From contig CAMBIM010000003.1 in NCBI GenBank assembly GCA_945867505.1, positions 1 through 46,305 of the forward strand: DNA of 46,305 nucleotides, written 5' to 3'. The translations under genes and the position numbers were made by a program. Below, piece after piece: positions 8,607 through 18,081 of the stretch (the first letter of the stretch is position 1; each line of letters begins with the position of its first letter). This DNA is from Chitinophaga pinensis (lineage in GTDB: Bacteria > Bacteroidota > Bacteroidia > Chitinophagales > LD1). The notes beneath the pieces were generated by a model. The model ran no database searches and was not told the origin of the DNA. It saw only the letters and a list, made by a program, of their open reading frames with translations.

Positions 8607-9569
8607 ATGAACATAGAAACAATAAAGAATATCCGCCTTGGTTTTTTTGTACTTACAGGAACCGCCTTGCTTATTTTGGCCTTGTATTTTATTGGCAGCA
8701 ACAGTAATTTATTCAGTAAAACATTTAAGCTGTATGCAAAATTTGAAACCGTTAATGGACTGAAAAAAGGAAATAATGTACGCTATGGAGGCATTGATGT
8801 AGGCATCATAAAAAATATTGAAATTGTAAACGATACCACTATCCGAGTAGAAATGTCGGTGGAGGCTGACTTAAAAAAAGTGATTAGAAATAACTCAGCT
8901 GCCACCATAGGCACTGACGGATTGATGGGAAATAAACTTATTAATATATCTGCTGGTACGGCTGAGGCGGGTTTAATAAAAGACGGTGAAGAACTGGAAA
9001 GCTTGGCTTCACTAAATACCGATGAGATGCTGCGAACCTTAGATAAAACTAATAGAAACATCCTAGTTATTTCTGCCAACTTGAGAGACATCACCCAGAA
9101 AATTACAGATAGCCGCGGAACGCTTTATACTGTGTTGATGGATACAACTATTGCTGAAGGGTTGCGACATACATTGGGTAACATAGATGTAGTGAGCAAT
9201 AATATTTTGCAAATTTCGGACGACATTAATGATGTGGTATCGGAGGCGAAGAATGGTAAAGGGTTGTTGGGCACTTTGGTAAAAGATACCGTAATGGCTG
9301 AAGACCTTAGCAAAGCTGTTAAGGAGGTACGAACTGCGGGTGAACAAATCAATACTTCGGCCGGTGAGCTTAAAGTGATATTGGAAAAAGTAAATAATGG
9401 CGGAGGCACTCTATCCACTTTAATAAATGATACCACTTCGGCCAATAGTTTAAAACGAAGCCTTATAAATATTGATGCAAGCGCCAAGAAACTGCCCGAC
9501 TTAATGGAAGCGTTAAAGCATAATTTTCTTTTTAAAGGCTACTTTAAAAAGCAAGAAAAAAAGAAGTAG
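8607..9569 (+). CDS. mlaD: MlaD/MCE-domain substrate-binding protein
   Basis: Periplasmic, membrane-anchored MCE protein of the same lipid transporter. The 320-residue product has one N-terminal helix (residues about 11-29) and an MCE domain containing VNGLKKGNNVRYGGIDVG, followed by a long polar and likely helical region with repeated short motifs (for example DINDVVSEAKNGKGLLGTLVKD and GGGTLSTLINDTTSA) that may build a needle or ring stack. The ATPase gene is 3 nt upstream. No mlaA, mlaB or mlaC homologue is present here, a reduced permease-ATPase-MCE set that is common in Bacteroidota. Confidence 0.92.
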   Translation: MNIETIKNIRLGFFVLTGTALLILALYFIGSNSNLFSKTFKLYAKFETVNGLKKGNNVRYGGIDVGIIKNIEIVNDTTIRVEMSVEADLKKVIRNNSAATIGTDGLMGNKLINISAGTAEAGLIKDGEELESLASLNTDEMLRTLDKTNRNILVISANLRDITQKITDSRGTLYTVLMDTTIAEGLRHTLGNIDVVSNNILQISDDINDVVSEAKNGKGLLGTLVKDTVMAEDLSKAVKEVRTAGEQINTSAGELKVILEKVNNGGGTLSTLINDTTSANSLKRSLINIDASAKKLPDLMEALKHNFLFKGYFKKQEKKK

Positions 9570-9704
9570 AATAGCCACAACGTTGAGGCATAAAAAAGGG
9601 CAGAGTATCACTAAAGAGTTTTTTTTGTTGCACACGCTTTTCTCGAAAGAAACATATGCCCATTGGGTTAAACAAGATAACCAACGTAGTCTTCTTAAGA
9701 TATA

Positions 9705-12092
9705 CTAACTCATTTTTTTGCCCGAATTCCATTTCCAATTGCGGATTTCAGGTAGGTCTTCGCCATGCATTTCAATATAGGCTTTATGGTCTAGCAACTT
9801 GTTGCGGATGTATTGTTTGATGTTTGCCCCCTTGGAACCTAAGTGTGGCAAATGGTCTATAACATCGGCAGCTAGGTGAAAGCGGTCAAGGTTGTTCATT
9901 ACTACCATGTCGAAAGGGGTGGTAGTAGTACCCAGCCCTTTGTAACCGCGCACATGTAGGTTGTGGTGGTTGGTTCTGCGATATGTGAGACGATGGATAA
10001 GCAATGGGTAGCCATGAAAGGCAAAGATGATAGGTTTGTCTTTTGTGAAAAGCGCATCGAAATCATTGTCATTGAGTCCATGCGGGTGTTCACTGGGTGG
10101 TTGAAGCGTCATCAGGTCAACCACATTGACTAAACGAATTTTAATTTCGGGCAAATGTTCGCGTAAAATCTGTACGGCAGCAATGGTTTCTAGCGTTGGG
10201 ACATCTCCCGCACAAGCCATTACCACATCAGTTTCGTCCCCTTCGTCATTACTCGCCCATTCCCAAATACCTAATCCAACAGCGCAATGTTTTATTGCTG
10301 AATCTATATTCAGCCACTGCATTTCGGGTTGTTTGCCAGCAACTATTACATTAATATAATTACGGCTACGCAAACAGTGGTCGGTTACAGAGAGGAGTGT
10401 ATTCGCATCGGGCGGAAGATAGATACGGATAATGTCGGATGTTTTGTTTGCTACCACATCTAAAAAGCCCGGGTCCTGATGGCTATTGCCATTGTGGTCT
10501 TGTCTCCATACGTGAGAGGTAAGCAAATAATTCAAGGAAGCAATCGGTTGCCTCCACGGTATTTTATTGGCTACCTGTAGCCATTTAGCGTGTTGGTTGA
10601 ACATTGAAGCGACTATATGAATGAATGCTTCATAACACGAAAACAGACCATGTCTGCCGGTCAGCAAATAGCCTTCCAGCCAACCTTCGCACAAATGTTC
10701 GCTTAGCACTTCCATTACTCTTCCATCAGCAGAAACATGTTCATCGGTTTTCAGAATTTGGGCAGTGGAAGTGCGAGTAGTAATATCAAACAAGGCAGAG
10801 AGGCGGTTGGAGGCGGTTTCATCGGGACCGAATATTCTAAAGTTTCTTTTTTCCCAATTCAGTTTCAATATATCGCGCAGAAAAATTCCCATGGTGAAGG
10901 TTGCCTGTGTTTTTATCGTGCCCGGTTCAGCCACCTCAATCGCATTTTTTCTAAAGTCTGGCATTTCTAAATCGTGTAAAAGAAGCCCGCCATTGGCGTG
11001 TGGATTATCACCCATTCGCCTTTTACCTTTCGGTGCAAGTTCGGCTATTTCAGGAATCAGTTTTCCTGCTTCATCAAAAAGCTCTTCGGGTTTATAGCTT
11101 TTCATCCATTGCTCCAAAATGGTGATGTGCTCCGGCTTTGTGACCAGTTCAGCCAGCGGCACCTGATGCGCGCGCCAGGTTCCTTCCACCTGAATACCAT
11201 CCACCATTTCGGGACATGTCCATCCTTTGGGTGTGCGGAAAACAATCATAGGCCATTGGGGTCGCTTAGTAAATCCGTTGGTGCGAGCTTCGTTTTGTAT
11301 TTGTTTAATTTCTGAAACAATAATGTCCAGCGTTTTGGCAAGCAACTGATGGACTTCTTCGGGCACATCACCTTCCACAAAGTGAGGTTTATAACCATAG
11401 CCCAGGAAGAGTTGTTCCAATTCATCTTTTGGAATTCTTGCCAGCACGGTCGGGTTCGCAATTTTGTATCCGTTCAAATGAAGGATAGGAATAACCGCAC
11501 CATCCTGCACAGGGTTTAAAAATTTATTCGAGTGCCAACTTGCGGCAAGCGCACCCGTTTCGGCTTCACCATCGCCAATTACACAAGCCACCAACAAATC
11601 GGGATTGTCAAATACTGCTCCGAAAGCATGCACCAATGAATAACCTAGTTCACCTCCCTCATGAATAGAACCGGGTGTTTCGGGAGCTACATGGCTTGGG
11701 ATTCCACGGGGGAAAGAAAACTGCTTGAAAAGTTTTTTCATGCCCTCTTCGTCTTCGCTAATATTCGGATAGAATTCACTGTAGGTTCCTTCAAGGTAAG
11801 TATTTGCTACCAAGCCAGGACCGCCATGGCCAGGACCGGTAACATAAATCATATTCAAATTGTGTTGCTTGATAATGCGATTGAGATGAACATAGAGAAA
11901 GTTGAGACCCGGTGTAGTGCCCCAATGACCTAACAAACGCGGCTTAATGTGTTCAAGTGTCAGTGGCTTTTTCAGCAGAGGATTATCATACAAGTAAATC
12001 TGCCCGACCGACAAATAATTAGCCGCACGCCAATAGGCATTCATCTTTTGAAGTAATTCTGGAGATAAAGAATTAATGTTTTCTGCTTCCAT
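9705..12092 (-). CDS. xfp: Xylulose-5-phosphate/fructose-6-phosphate phosphoketolase
   Basis: Thiamine diphosphate enzyme that cleaves xylulose 5-phosphate (and often fructose 6-phosphate) with phosphate to acetyl phosphate plus an aldose phosphate. The 795-residue product has the family's usual full length. Visible signatures: [13 protein letters not shown] near residue 55, GPGHGGP, the [27 protein letters not shown] block and the cofactor motif GDGEAETG (about residue 172). It lies 5 nt downstream of acetate kinase, which converts the acetyl phosphate to acetate and ATP, so the two genes form a short functional operon. Whether both sugar substrates are used cannot be read from sequence. Confidence 0.96.
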   Translation of the reverse strand: MEAENINSLSPELLQKMNAYWRAANYLSVGQIYLYDNPLLKKPLTLEHIKPRLLGHWGTTPGLNFLYVHLNRIIKQHNLNMIYVTGPGHGGPGLVANTYLEGTYSEFYPNISEDEEGMKKLFKQFSFPRGIPSHVAPETPGSIHEGGELGYSLVHAFGAVFDNPDLLVACVIGDGEAETGALAASWHSNKFLNPVQDGAVIPILHLNGYKIANPTVLARIPKDELEQLFLGYGYKPHFVEGDVPEEVHQLLAKTLDIIVSEIKQIQNEARTNGFTKRPQWPMIVFRTPKGWTCPEMVDGIQVEGTWRAHQVPLAELVTKPEHITILEQWMKSYKPEELFDEAGKLIPEIAELAPKGKRRMGDNPHANGGLLLHDLEMPDFRKNAIEVAEPGTIKTQATFTMGIFLRDILKLNWEKRNFRIFGPDETASNRLSALFDITTRTSTAQILKTDEHVSADGRVMEVLSEHLCEGWLEGYLLTGRHGLFSCYEAFIHIVASMFNQHAKWLQVANKIPWRQPIASLNYLLTSHVWRQDHNGNSHQDPGFLDVVANKTSDIIRIYLPPDANTLLSVTDHCLRSRNYINVIVAGKQPEMQWLNIDSAIKHCAVGLGIWEWASNDEGDETDVVMACAGDVPTLETIAAVQILREHLPEIKIRLVNVVDLMTLQPPSEHPHGLNDNDFDALFTKDKPIIFAFHGYPLLIHRLTYRRTNHHNLHVRGYKGLGTTTTPFDMVVMNNLDRFHLAADVIDHLPHLGSKGANIKQYIRNKLLDHKAYIEMHGEDLPEIRNWKWNSGKKMS

Positions 12093-12097
12093 AGTAA

Positions 12098-13297
12098 TTA
12101 GCTTTTAACGGAGTGATTTAATAACTCACAAACTGCTATTGCAATCATCAACTCCTCGTTTGTTTTAATAATACGCACACACACTTTGCTTGTATCGGTA
12201 GATATAATTGCTTCATTTTTTTCGTTTCTTGGTTCATCCAATTCAATTCCTAAAAATTGAAGTCCATCGCATATTCGTTTGCGTACTTCAGGGGAATGCT
12301 CGCCAATTCCTGCTGAAAATATAAGGGTGTCTAAGCCACCGAGCACTGCGGCATAAGCGCCAATCCATTTTTTTGTTTGGTAGCAAAATAATTCCACAGC
12401 TTCAGCTGCACGGTGGTCAGTGCCTTCCTGTTCCAACAACTCCCGCATGTCTGCATTTGTTTCTGATATACCCAGCAGACCAGATTCGTGATTGATGAGA
12501 TGATTAAACTGTTTAGCATTCATCTTTTCGCTCTCTATTAAATACAATCCAACACCGGGGTCAAGGTCACCGGTACGCGTTCCCATCACTAAACCTGATG
12601 TAGGCGTAAAGCCCATGCTGGTATCCATGCTCTTCCCTTCTTTTACCGCGGCAAGACTTGCTCCATTGCCAAGGTGCGCTAGTATTATTTTGCCTTGTGC
12701 AGTTTCATTACCTGCTACACGTTTAAGTTCTTGCATCAGATAAGCATAAGACAAACCATGAAAGCCGTAGCGCTGAATGCCCTTATCACTGAATCTTCGC
12801 GGAATGGCTAATTGTTTTGCAACGGATGGCATGGAAGCATGAAAAGAAGTATCGAAACAAGCTATTTGCGTTAAATCAGGATATTGTTTTTGGAAAATTT
12901 CTATGAGCATTATTGCTAGAGGTAAATGTACCGGGTCATATACACTAATTTGTTTTAATTCAGCCAGTAGTGTAGCAGTAATCGGTTCTGGGTTGGTATG
13001 TTTCATTCCATGAACTATTCGATGCCCTATCGCTTCAATGGAAACAAACTCTTGTTGCTTTTCAAGCCATTTTATAAGAAGGTTTGCCGCTTCACTATAA
13101 TCAGCAGTGGGTAGGGGGATGCTGTTTTGCTGAGCGGTCATTGAGTTTGTAAAACGAAGTTGTGCGTTTTTAGAACCCATGCCTTCTATCTCTCCATGAA
13201 ACAATTGTAGAGGAGGTTCTTCTTTGTTGAATAAAGCAAACTTAATGCTGGAGGAACCGCCATTGATGGTGAGCACAGAATTTCTATTTGCTTTCAT
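12098..13297 (-). CDS. ackA: Acetate kinase
   Basis: Cytoplasmic enzyme interconverting acetyl phosphate + ADP and acetate + ATP. The 399-residue product is of normal length and shows the N-terminal signature [14 protein letters not shown], the second signature HGLSYAYL / LAHLGNGAS, the conserved [25 protein letters not shown] block, and [15 protein letters not shown] near the C-terminus. It is the upstream gene of the pair with phosphoketolase, which provides the acetyl phosphate. No phosphotransacetylase is seen nearby. The start ATG gives the canonical N-terminus. Confidence 0.97.
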   Translation of the reverse strand: MKANRNSVLTINGGSSSIKFALFNKEEPPLQLFHGEIEGMGSKNAQLRFTNSMTAQQNSIPLPTADYSEAANLLIKWLEKQQEFVSIEAIGHRIVHGMKHTNPEPITATLLAELKQISVYDPVHLPLAIMLIEIFQKQYPDLTQIACFDTSFHASMPSVAKQLAIPRRFSDKGIQRYGFHGLSYAYLMQELKRVAGNETAQGKIILAHLGNGASLAAVKEGKSMDTSMGFTPTSGLVMGTRTGDLDPGVGLYLIESEKMNAKQFNHLINHESGLLGISETNADMRELLEQEGTDHRAAEAVELFCYQTKKWIGAYAAVLGGLDTLIFSAGIGEHSPEVRKRICDGLQFLGIELDEPRNEKNEAIISTDTSKVCVRIIKTNEELMIAIAVCELLNHSVKS

Positions 13298-13356
13298 AAT
13301 TGTTTCTTTGAGCTTCTGAATTAGTACTGGTGTAAAGCAAAATCGAGTAACCCCAA

Positions 13357-13896
13357 TTAAAGATTTTTTAAAATGAAATCTACCCGCTCGTGGGGCAGAA
13401 GTAACGGAACATGTATTATAGGAAAGGGCAATGATTTATAAACGTTAGTAATGATGGCATGTATTTTTTTTTGCGCTGTCTCATCTTCTCTTCGTGCATA
13501 ATCCTGCACTAACGGGAGGCAGTCAAGAATAAATACTTTTTTGTAGGCTATCGAGTGCATGGCTTCTGCAAGCTTAGGGTCTACGATAATGTTCAGATAG
13601 CGGTAGTATGCGAGTGCATCGGGAATGGCTCGGTCCAGAAAAACAATATCATCTGGCGAAAGTTGCTTCTCCAGTTCAATCTGCATTTCAAGAATTTTCA
13701 ATTGAAAATCTTCCTGATTTTTTCTTACTTCTTATACTGTTTTGCCATTCAAGCGTTGCATATCAAAGTAATGGCGTGCGTTCTCAATTGTAGTTTTGTA
13801 TCCTCTTGCTCGCAGTAAATTAACCATCGTAGTTTTTCCAGAACCCGGACCACCTGTTATAACATACCAATTAGTTGATTTTTTTGTATCCTGCAT
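13357..13896 (-). pseudogene. AAA_28-type ATPase interrupted by an in-frame stop
   Basis: Reading from ATG 13896 on the minus strand gives a P-loop NTPase start with Walker A GGPGSGKTT at residues 15-23, continuing to GKTV at residue 54. Codon 55 is TAA (13734-13732). The same frame then continues with EVRKNQEDFQLKILEMQIELEKQL and FLDRAIPDALAYYR to the stop at 13357, in total 179 codons, the usual size for this predicted ATPase/kinase-like family. Related proteins normally have a glutamate-rich GKTIEEIR-type segment here, so a GAA-to-TAA change is the simplest explanation. Both halves otherwise look intact, suggesting a recent mutation or a base error. Internal reinitiation at 13701 would give a fragment lacking Walker A. 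It lies 59 nt upstream of ackA. Confidence 0.82.
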
Positions 13897-14058
13897 TTTA
13901 CCGTTATTCGCAAAGATGGCAAGAAATAATAGCTATGTAAATGATATTCGAAAATCTTGGTTGTGACAAAACTCACCTCCTGTTTTGACTTGCATCACCT
14001 TATGCAGATGCCATTCCCTCCATCTTTGTAACATTAATAACGATTAAAAACAAACAAA

Positions 14059-14436
14059 ATGAAAGCAAGTATCAATTCTTTACACCATCAGGAAAACGAC
14101 TGGTTACGTGAACTCGAATTTTACAAACAGGAACTTATTGTCCTTACTGACCGGCTTGAAGAAGTAGCAGCAAAAAATACTTCAAACGAAACCATGGCAC
14201 AGGTAGAGCATTTTCAAAACCGATTTATACTTTTGAAGGAGCAGCACGATATTCTTCGCCACGACAATGCAGCCCGTTCTGCAAGATTAAATGAAATGGC
14301 AAAAGCAATTCCAACACATATTGAAGAAAAGTTTGTGGCAGACAATGATGATATGCATAAACGTATGGTCGACTTCTTTTCTTCATTCCGCGATACGCGT
14401 TTTGAATTCTATAAATTCCTTTCAAAAGTTCTATAA
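14059..14436 (+). CDS. Coiled-coil protein of unknown function
   Basis: A 125-residue, highly charged and helix-prone protein with no signal peptide or membrane segment. The sequence is dominated by heptad-like patterns (for example LRELEFYKQELIVLTDRLEEV and HFQNRFILLKEQHDILRHD), so a coiled coil over most of residues 10-85 is likely, followed by a shorter C-terminal helical part ending FRDTRFEFYKFLSKVL. The family is not recognised. It lies 43 nt upstream of the AarF-like gene and may share its transcript. A CATCTTTG at 14021-14028 resembles the -7 element TAnnTTTG with one mismatch, but no good -33 element is paired with it. Confidence 0.75.
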   Translation: MKASINSLHHQENDWLRELEFYKQELIVLTDRLEEVAAKNTSNETMAQVEHFQNRFILLKEQHDILRHDNAARSARLNEMAKAIPTHIEEKFVADNDDMHKRMVDFFSSFRDTRFEFYKFLSKVL

Positions 14437-14479
14437 GCCCTTTTTAGCGGTCGGTTGAACCTTTTGAAAATATAAATCC

Positions 14480-16153
14480 ATGCTTTTTAATTTAAACTTT
14501 AAAGTTTTAAGGCGATACCGGCAAATTATTGGGATATTGATTAAATACGGTTTTCAGGATATCCTTTCTGATGCTGGTATGTCGTTGAGAGCGAGAGTGG
14601 TGGAGACTTTTCTTCCGAAAGATTTGGTGGAAAAAATTCACAGCCATTCTAAATCGGAAAGAATGCGCATGGCGGTGGAGGAATTGGGCACTACCTATAT
14701 TAAACTGGCGCAAATACTCAGCAACCGACCCGATGTTATTCCTTTAGAGTTGGTTGCTGAGTTTGAAAAACTGCAAACACATGTTCCTCCGTTTCCGGGT
14801 GAGGAGGCGCGAAAAATTATTGAGCAGGAATTAGGAAAAAGCATTGACGATGTTTTCATGAAGTTTGAGGACACTCCATTTGCCAGTGCATCTATTGCGC
14901 AAGTGCACAAAGCCAAATTGAAAGATGGTACGCAAGTAGTTTTGAAAGTGCGCAGGCCGGGCATAACCGAAAAGATAGAGCTAGACATTGTCATCATGAA
15001 TTATTTCGCGGGCAAAATGGAGGAGCGTGGCTATTTAGTCAATCTTGACCCTGTGGGTATGGTTCGCGCGTTTGATGTTTCGATACATAAGGAACTCGAC
15101 CTTACTCATGAGGGATATAACCTTCAACGCTTTGCGGGTAATTTTGAAAACAGCGAATTGGTTTTTGTTCCTAAATACTATCCGCAACTCACTACTAAGA
15201 AACTTCTCACTATGGAGTTTGTGCAGGGCGTACACCCATACGACACCGAAGGTTTGCAACGCATTGGCGCAAACAGTCATGAGCTTGCCAAGAACGGTAT
15301 GTTCGCTTTGTTTCAGCAGATATTTGAATTTGGCTTTTTCCATGCTGACCCGCATCCGGGAAATCTTTTTGCCATGCCTGATAACAAAGTTTGCTTCATT
15401 GATTTCGGTATGATGGGCACTGTGCTGAAAGCTGATGTAGAGTTTTTTGCGGATATAGTTTATGGAGTGACTACAAAAGATTCTAAAACACTTATCTGGG
15501 GTTTGAAAAATATTGCGGTGAGTCAGCAGTTTGAAGGCAACAAGACTTTTGAGTACGAAGTAGAAGACCTCATTAACGATTATCATGCTTTGCCGGCTGA
15601 TAAAATGAATATGTCTGACCTCTTTAATCGTTTACTTGAATTGGTTAATCGGTACACTATCAAAATGCCTCCAGATTATTTTCTGCTATCTAAAGCTATG
15701 ATAACGATTGAAGGAGTAGGGCACCGGTTAGACCCCAACCTGAATATCATTGAGGAGTTAACCCCACACATCAATAAAACTTTAGCCGATGAGTTTGGCT
15801 TAATGGCCATTCTGAAACGCTTTTTGGGTTCTGCGCGTGATTCCCTTTCGCTGATCGAAAATTTTCCGCGCGACATACGCGATATTATCGGCAAGATAAA
15901 AAGAGGAGAACTCAAAGTATCTATCGAGCATGAAGGTTTGGAAGACATTACACACAAAATTGATTTGGCAAGCAATCGAATTGCAGGTGGATTTCTTATC
16001 GGCTCTATCTTAATGGCTTCGGCTATTCTGATTGCTGTAAAATTTCCACCACTGTATCAGCACGTTTCTATTTTCGGAGGAATTGGTTTTGTATTGGCTA
16101 ACATTCTTGGAATAAGAATGCTGTTTACAATTTTTAGAAGCAAGAAATATTAA
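14480..16153 (+). CDS. ABC1/AarF/UbiB family protein kinase-like protein
   Basis: A 557-residue atypical kinase of the UbiB/ABC1/COQ8 family, membrane associated and linked in other organisms to isoprenoid quinone synthesis or lipid homeostasis. Visible family motifs are the KxGQ-equivalent region GTTYIKLAQILSNRPDVIP (about residues 69-87), an alanine-rich ATP loop ASASIAQVHKAKL, the ion-pair lysine in VVLKVRRPG, the catalytic segment FGFFHADPHPGNLF and the metal-binding CFIDFGMMG. Two hydrophobic helices close the C-terminus (about residues 505-550). The substrate is unknown. Confidence 0.92.
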   Translation: MLFNLNFKVLRRYRQIIGILIKYGFQDILSDAGMSLRARVVETFLPKDLVEKIHSHSKSERMRMAVEELGTTYIKLAQILSNRPDVIPLELVAEFEKLQTHVPPFPGEEARKIIEQELGKSIDDVFMKFEDTPFASASIAQVHKAKLKDGTQVVLKVRRPGITEKIELDIVIMNYFAGKMEERGYLVNLDPVGMVRAFDVSIHKELDLTHEGYNLQRFAGNFENSELVFVPKYYPQLTTKKLLTMEFVQGVHPYDTEGLQRIGANSHELAKNGMFALFQQIFEFGFFHADPHPGNLFAMPDNKVCFIDFGMMGTVLKADVEFFADIVYGVTTKDSKTLIWGLKNIAVSQQFEGNKTFEYEVEDLINDYHALPADKMNMSDLFNRLLELVNRYTIKMPPDYFLLSKAMITIEGVGHRLDPNLNIIEELTPHINKTLADEFGLMAILKRFLGSARDSLSLIENFPRDIRDIIGKIKRGELKVSIEHEGLEDITHKIDLASNRIAGGFLIGSILMASAILIAVKFPPLYQHVSIFGGIGFVLANILGIRMLFTIFRSKKY

Positions 16154-16180
16154 ATTCGATAATAACCTGACAGTTAGAGT

Positions 16181-17008
16181 TTACTCCAACGTTTTAAATG
16201 CCTTTGGCAGATAGCTGATTATATCAGCAGCCGTCATAGCTGTTTCGCCTAAATCTATTTTGGCTAAATCTCCGGCAAGTCCGTGTATGTATACACCCAG
16301 CACCGCAGCATCGGCTGAAGAATAGCCTTGTGCAAGAAGCGAAGTAGTAATACCTGTTAGCACATCACCGCTCCCACCTTTTGCCATACCGGGGTTACCG
16401 GTGTTGTTGATGTAAGTTTTGCCATCTGGAGAAACTACGGTTGTATTTGCACCTTTCAGCACCGTTACAAGTTTACGTTTTACCGAAAGCTCTGTGAGCT
16501 TTTCCATCTTTTCATTTTCGTTATTCCAATCACCAACCAGTCTTTTAAACTCGCCTACATGCGGAGTAAGCACCGAATTTTCCGGAATAATTTCAATCAG
16601 CTTTTCATCAACTGAAATAATATTCAGAGCATCGGCATCTAATACTATAGGCTGACGAAACTGTTGCAATAAGTTTTTTAGAAATTCAACCGTGTTATCC
16701 GAAGTTCCTATTCCGGGGCCAACAGCGATGGTAGTAAAGGCAGTTAAATCAGGCACCTTGTGCAATTCATTTTCTCCGCTAACAATTACCATTGCTTCGG
16801 GATTACGGATTTGCATGATATCATAACCACATTTTGGAATGAGCGCAGTTACTAAACCTGCACCACTATGTAAGGCTGATTTTACAGAGAGAACAGCCGC
16901 GCCCATTTTGCCGTAACTACCTGCAGCAATTAATAAATGGCCATAACTTCCTTTATGCGAAAACTTATCGCGTTTTTTAAATTGGGGAAGGGTAAGGTTT
17001 GCGGCCAT
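16181..17008 (-). CDS. nnrD: ADP/ATP-dependent (S)-NAD(P)H-hydrate dehydratase
   Basis: Repairs hydrated NAD(P)H (NADHX/NADPHX) by nucleotide-dependent dehydration. The 275-residue product is the carbohydrate kinase-like NnrD domain alone, with GSYGKMGAAVLSVKSALHSGAGLVT near the N-terminus, VGPGIGTS, VLDADALN, LTPHVGEF and the signature NPGMAKGGSGDVLTGI near residue 220. The NnrE epimerase domain, often fused at the N-terminus, is absent. It starts 6 nt after the response regulator stop and is likely co-transcribed with the two-component genes, though a functional link is not evident. Confidence 0.93.
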   Translation of the reverse strand: MAANLTLPQFKKRDKFSHKGSYGHLLIAAGSYGKMGAAVLSVKSALHSGAGLVTALIPKCGYDIMQIRNPEAMVIVSGENELHKVPDLTAFTTIAVGPGIGTSDNTVEFLKNLLQQFRQPIVLDADALNIISVDEKLIEIIPENSVLTPHVGEFKRLVGDWNNENEKMEKLTELSVKRKLVTVLKGANTTVVSPDGKTYINNTGNPGMAKGGSGDVLTGITTSLLAQGYSSADAAVLGVYIHGLAGDLAKIDLGETAMTAADIISYLPKAFKTLE

Positions 17009-17014
17009 TAAAAG

Positions 17015-18076
17015 TTAATTGAGCAAATTCTTCAGCTTGCTTTCATCCAGCACAGAAATCTTTCCCTCTTTAATTTCAATCAGCTTTTCGTTCTTAAAAT
17101 CGCTAAGGGTGCGGATTAAACTTTCGGTGGCTGTGCCTACTACCTGTGCTAAATCTTCGCGCGGTATTTCCAGCTTAGGTTTATCGCCCGGAGCTTTTTT
17201 AAATTTATCATACACCTGCAACAAACCAACGGCTACGCGTTTGCGCAGCGAGTTGTAAGCAAGATTCAGCAAGGCTTCTTCGCGCTCGGCTAAGTTGTGT
17301 GAAAGCAATTTGATGAAACTCTTTGCCACCTGTGCATCAATATTCAGCAGTGCATAAAAATCAGATTTTGGAATTAGCATTACTTCACTGTCTTCCATTG
17401 CTTCGGCATTATCGGCATAGGCAGTTTCTTCCAGCAACGCGGTGTAGCCCATAAAGTCGCCATCGGTATGTATGGCGGTAATCAACTCCTTACCATCATC
17501 GTTCATGCGGAACGACTTTACTTTTCCTTTTACCACAAAATATAAATACGATGGACGGTGACCATGCGTATAAATCATCTGTTTCTTTTTGTAGCTCTGC
17601 ACTTCGCGGTCGCCTTTGGTTAAATCTACTTTGCCATTTGCGCGGGCTTGGTTTAAAAAGTCATTTACCCCCTCTGCACTTGCCGCAAACTCTGTTTTTA
17701 GTAAATCATTTTTCTTTAAGCGGACTTCTACTGCATTCAATAATTCAATATCATCAAACGGTTTGGTAATGTAGTCATCGGCACCCATTTCCATTCCCTT
17801 TCTAAAATCTGTTCTATCTGCTTTTGCCGTAAGGAAGATAAACGGAATGGCACTGGTCTTTGGGTTTTTACTAAGCATGTGCAACACTCCGTAGCCATCT
17901 AACTCAGGCATCATAATATCGCAGATGATTAAATCCGGATTTTCCTTCTGCACCAGGTCAACTCCCTTTTTACCGTTAGGGGCAGCAAAAACCGTGTAGT
18001 TAGCCAGTTCAAGAATTTCTTCAATGTTTTCGCGTACTGCTTTGTTGTCTTCTATCAATACAATTTTCTTGCTCAT
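17015..18076 (-). CDS. Response regulator receiver fused to CRP/FNR-type DNA-binding regulator
   Basis: A 353-residue hybrid regulator. Residues 1-120 form a CheY-like receiver with acidic pocket ED (9-10), phospho-acceptor D53 in ICDIMMPE, threonine in FLTAKAD and lysine in YITKPFDD. Residues about 150-260 form a cyclic-nucleotide-binding-like barrel (YFVVKGKVKSFR, GDFMGYTALL) and about 285-340 a CRP-type winged HTH (PREDLAQVVGTATESLIRTL). No N-terminal cysteine cluster for an FNR iron-sulfur centre is present. It follows the histidine kinase gene by 5 nt, so the kinase very probably phosphorylates it. Target genes cannot be told; the cbb3 and acetate genes nearby are only candidates. Confidence 0.9.
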   Translation of the reverse strand: MSKKIVLIEDNKAVRENIEEILELANYTVFAAPNGKKGVDLVQKENPDLIICDIMMPELDGYGVLHMLSKNPKTSAIPFIFLTAKADRTDFRKGMEMGADDYITKPFDDIELLNAVEVRLKKNDLLKTEFAASAEGVNDFLNQARANGKVDLTKGDREVQSYKKKQMIYTHGHRPSYLYFVVKGKVKSFRMNDDGKELITAIHTDGDFMGYTALLEETAYADNAEAMEDSEVMLIPKSDFYALLNIDAQVAKSFIKLLSHNLAEREEALLNLAYNSLRKRVAVGLLQVYDKFKKAPGDKPKLEIPREDLAQVVGTATESLIRTLSDFKNEKLIEIKEGKISVLDESKLKNLLN

Positions 18077-18081
18077 CTGGG

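Noticed and set aside
9570-9704. Terminator between the MCE and phosphoketolase genes
   Set aside because: Only weak dyads such as GGTTA/TAACC were seen and no stem followed by a T-run on either strand.
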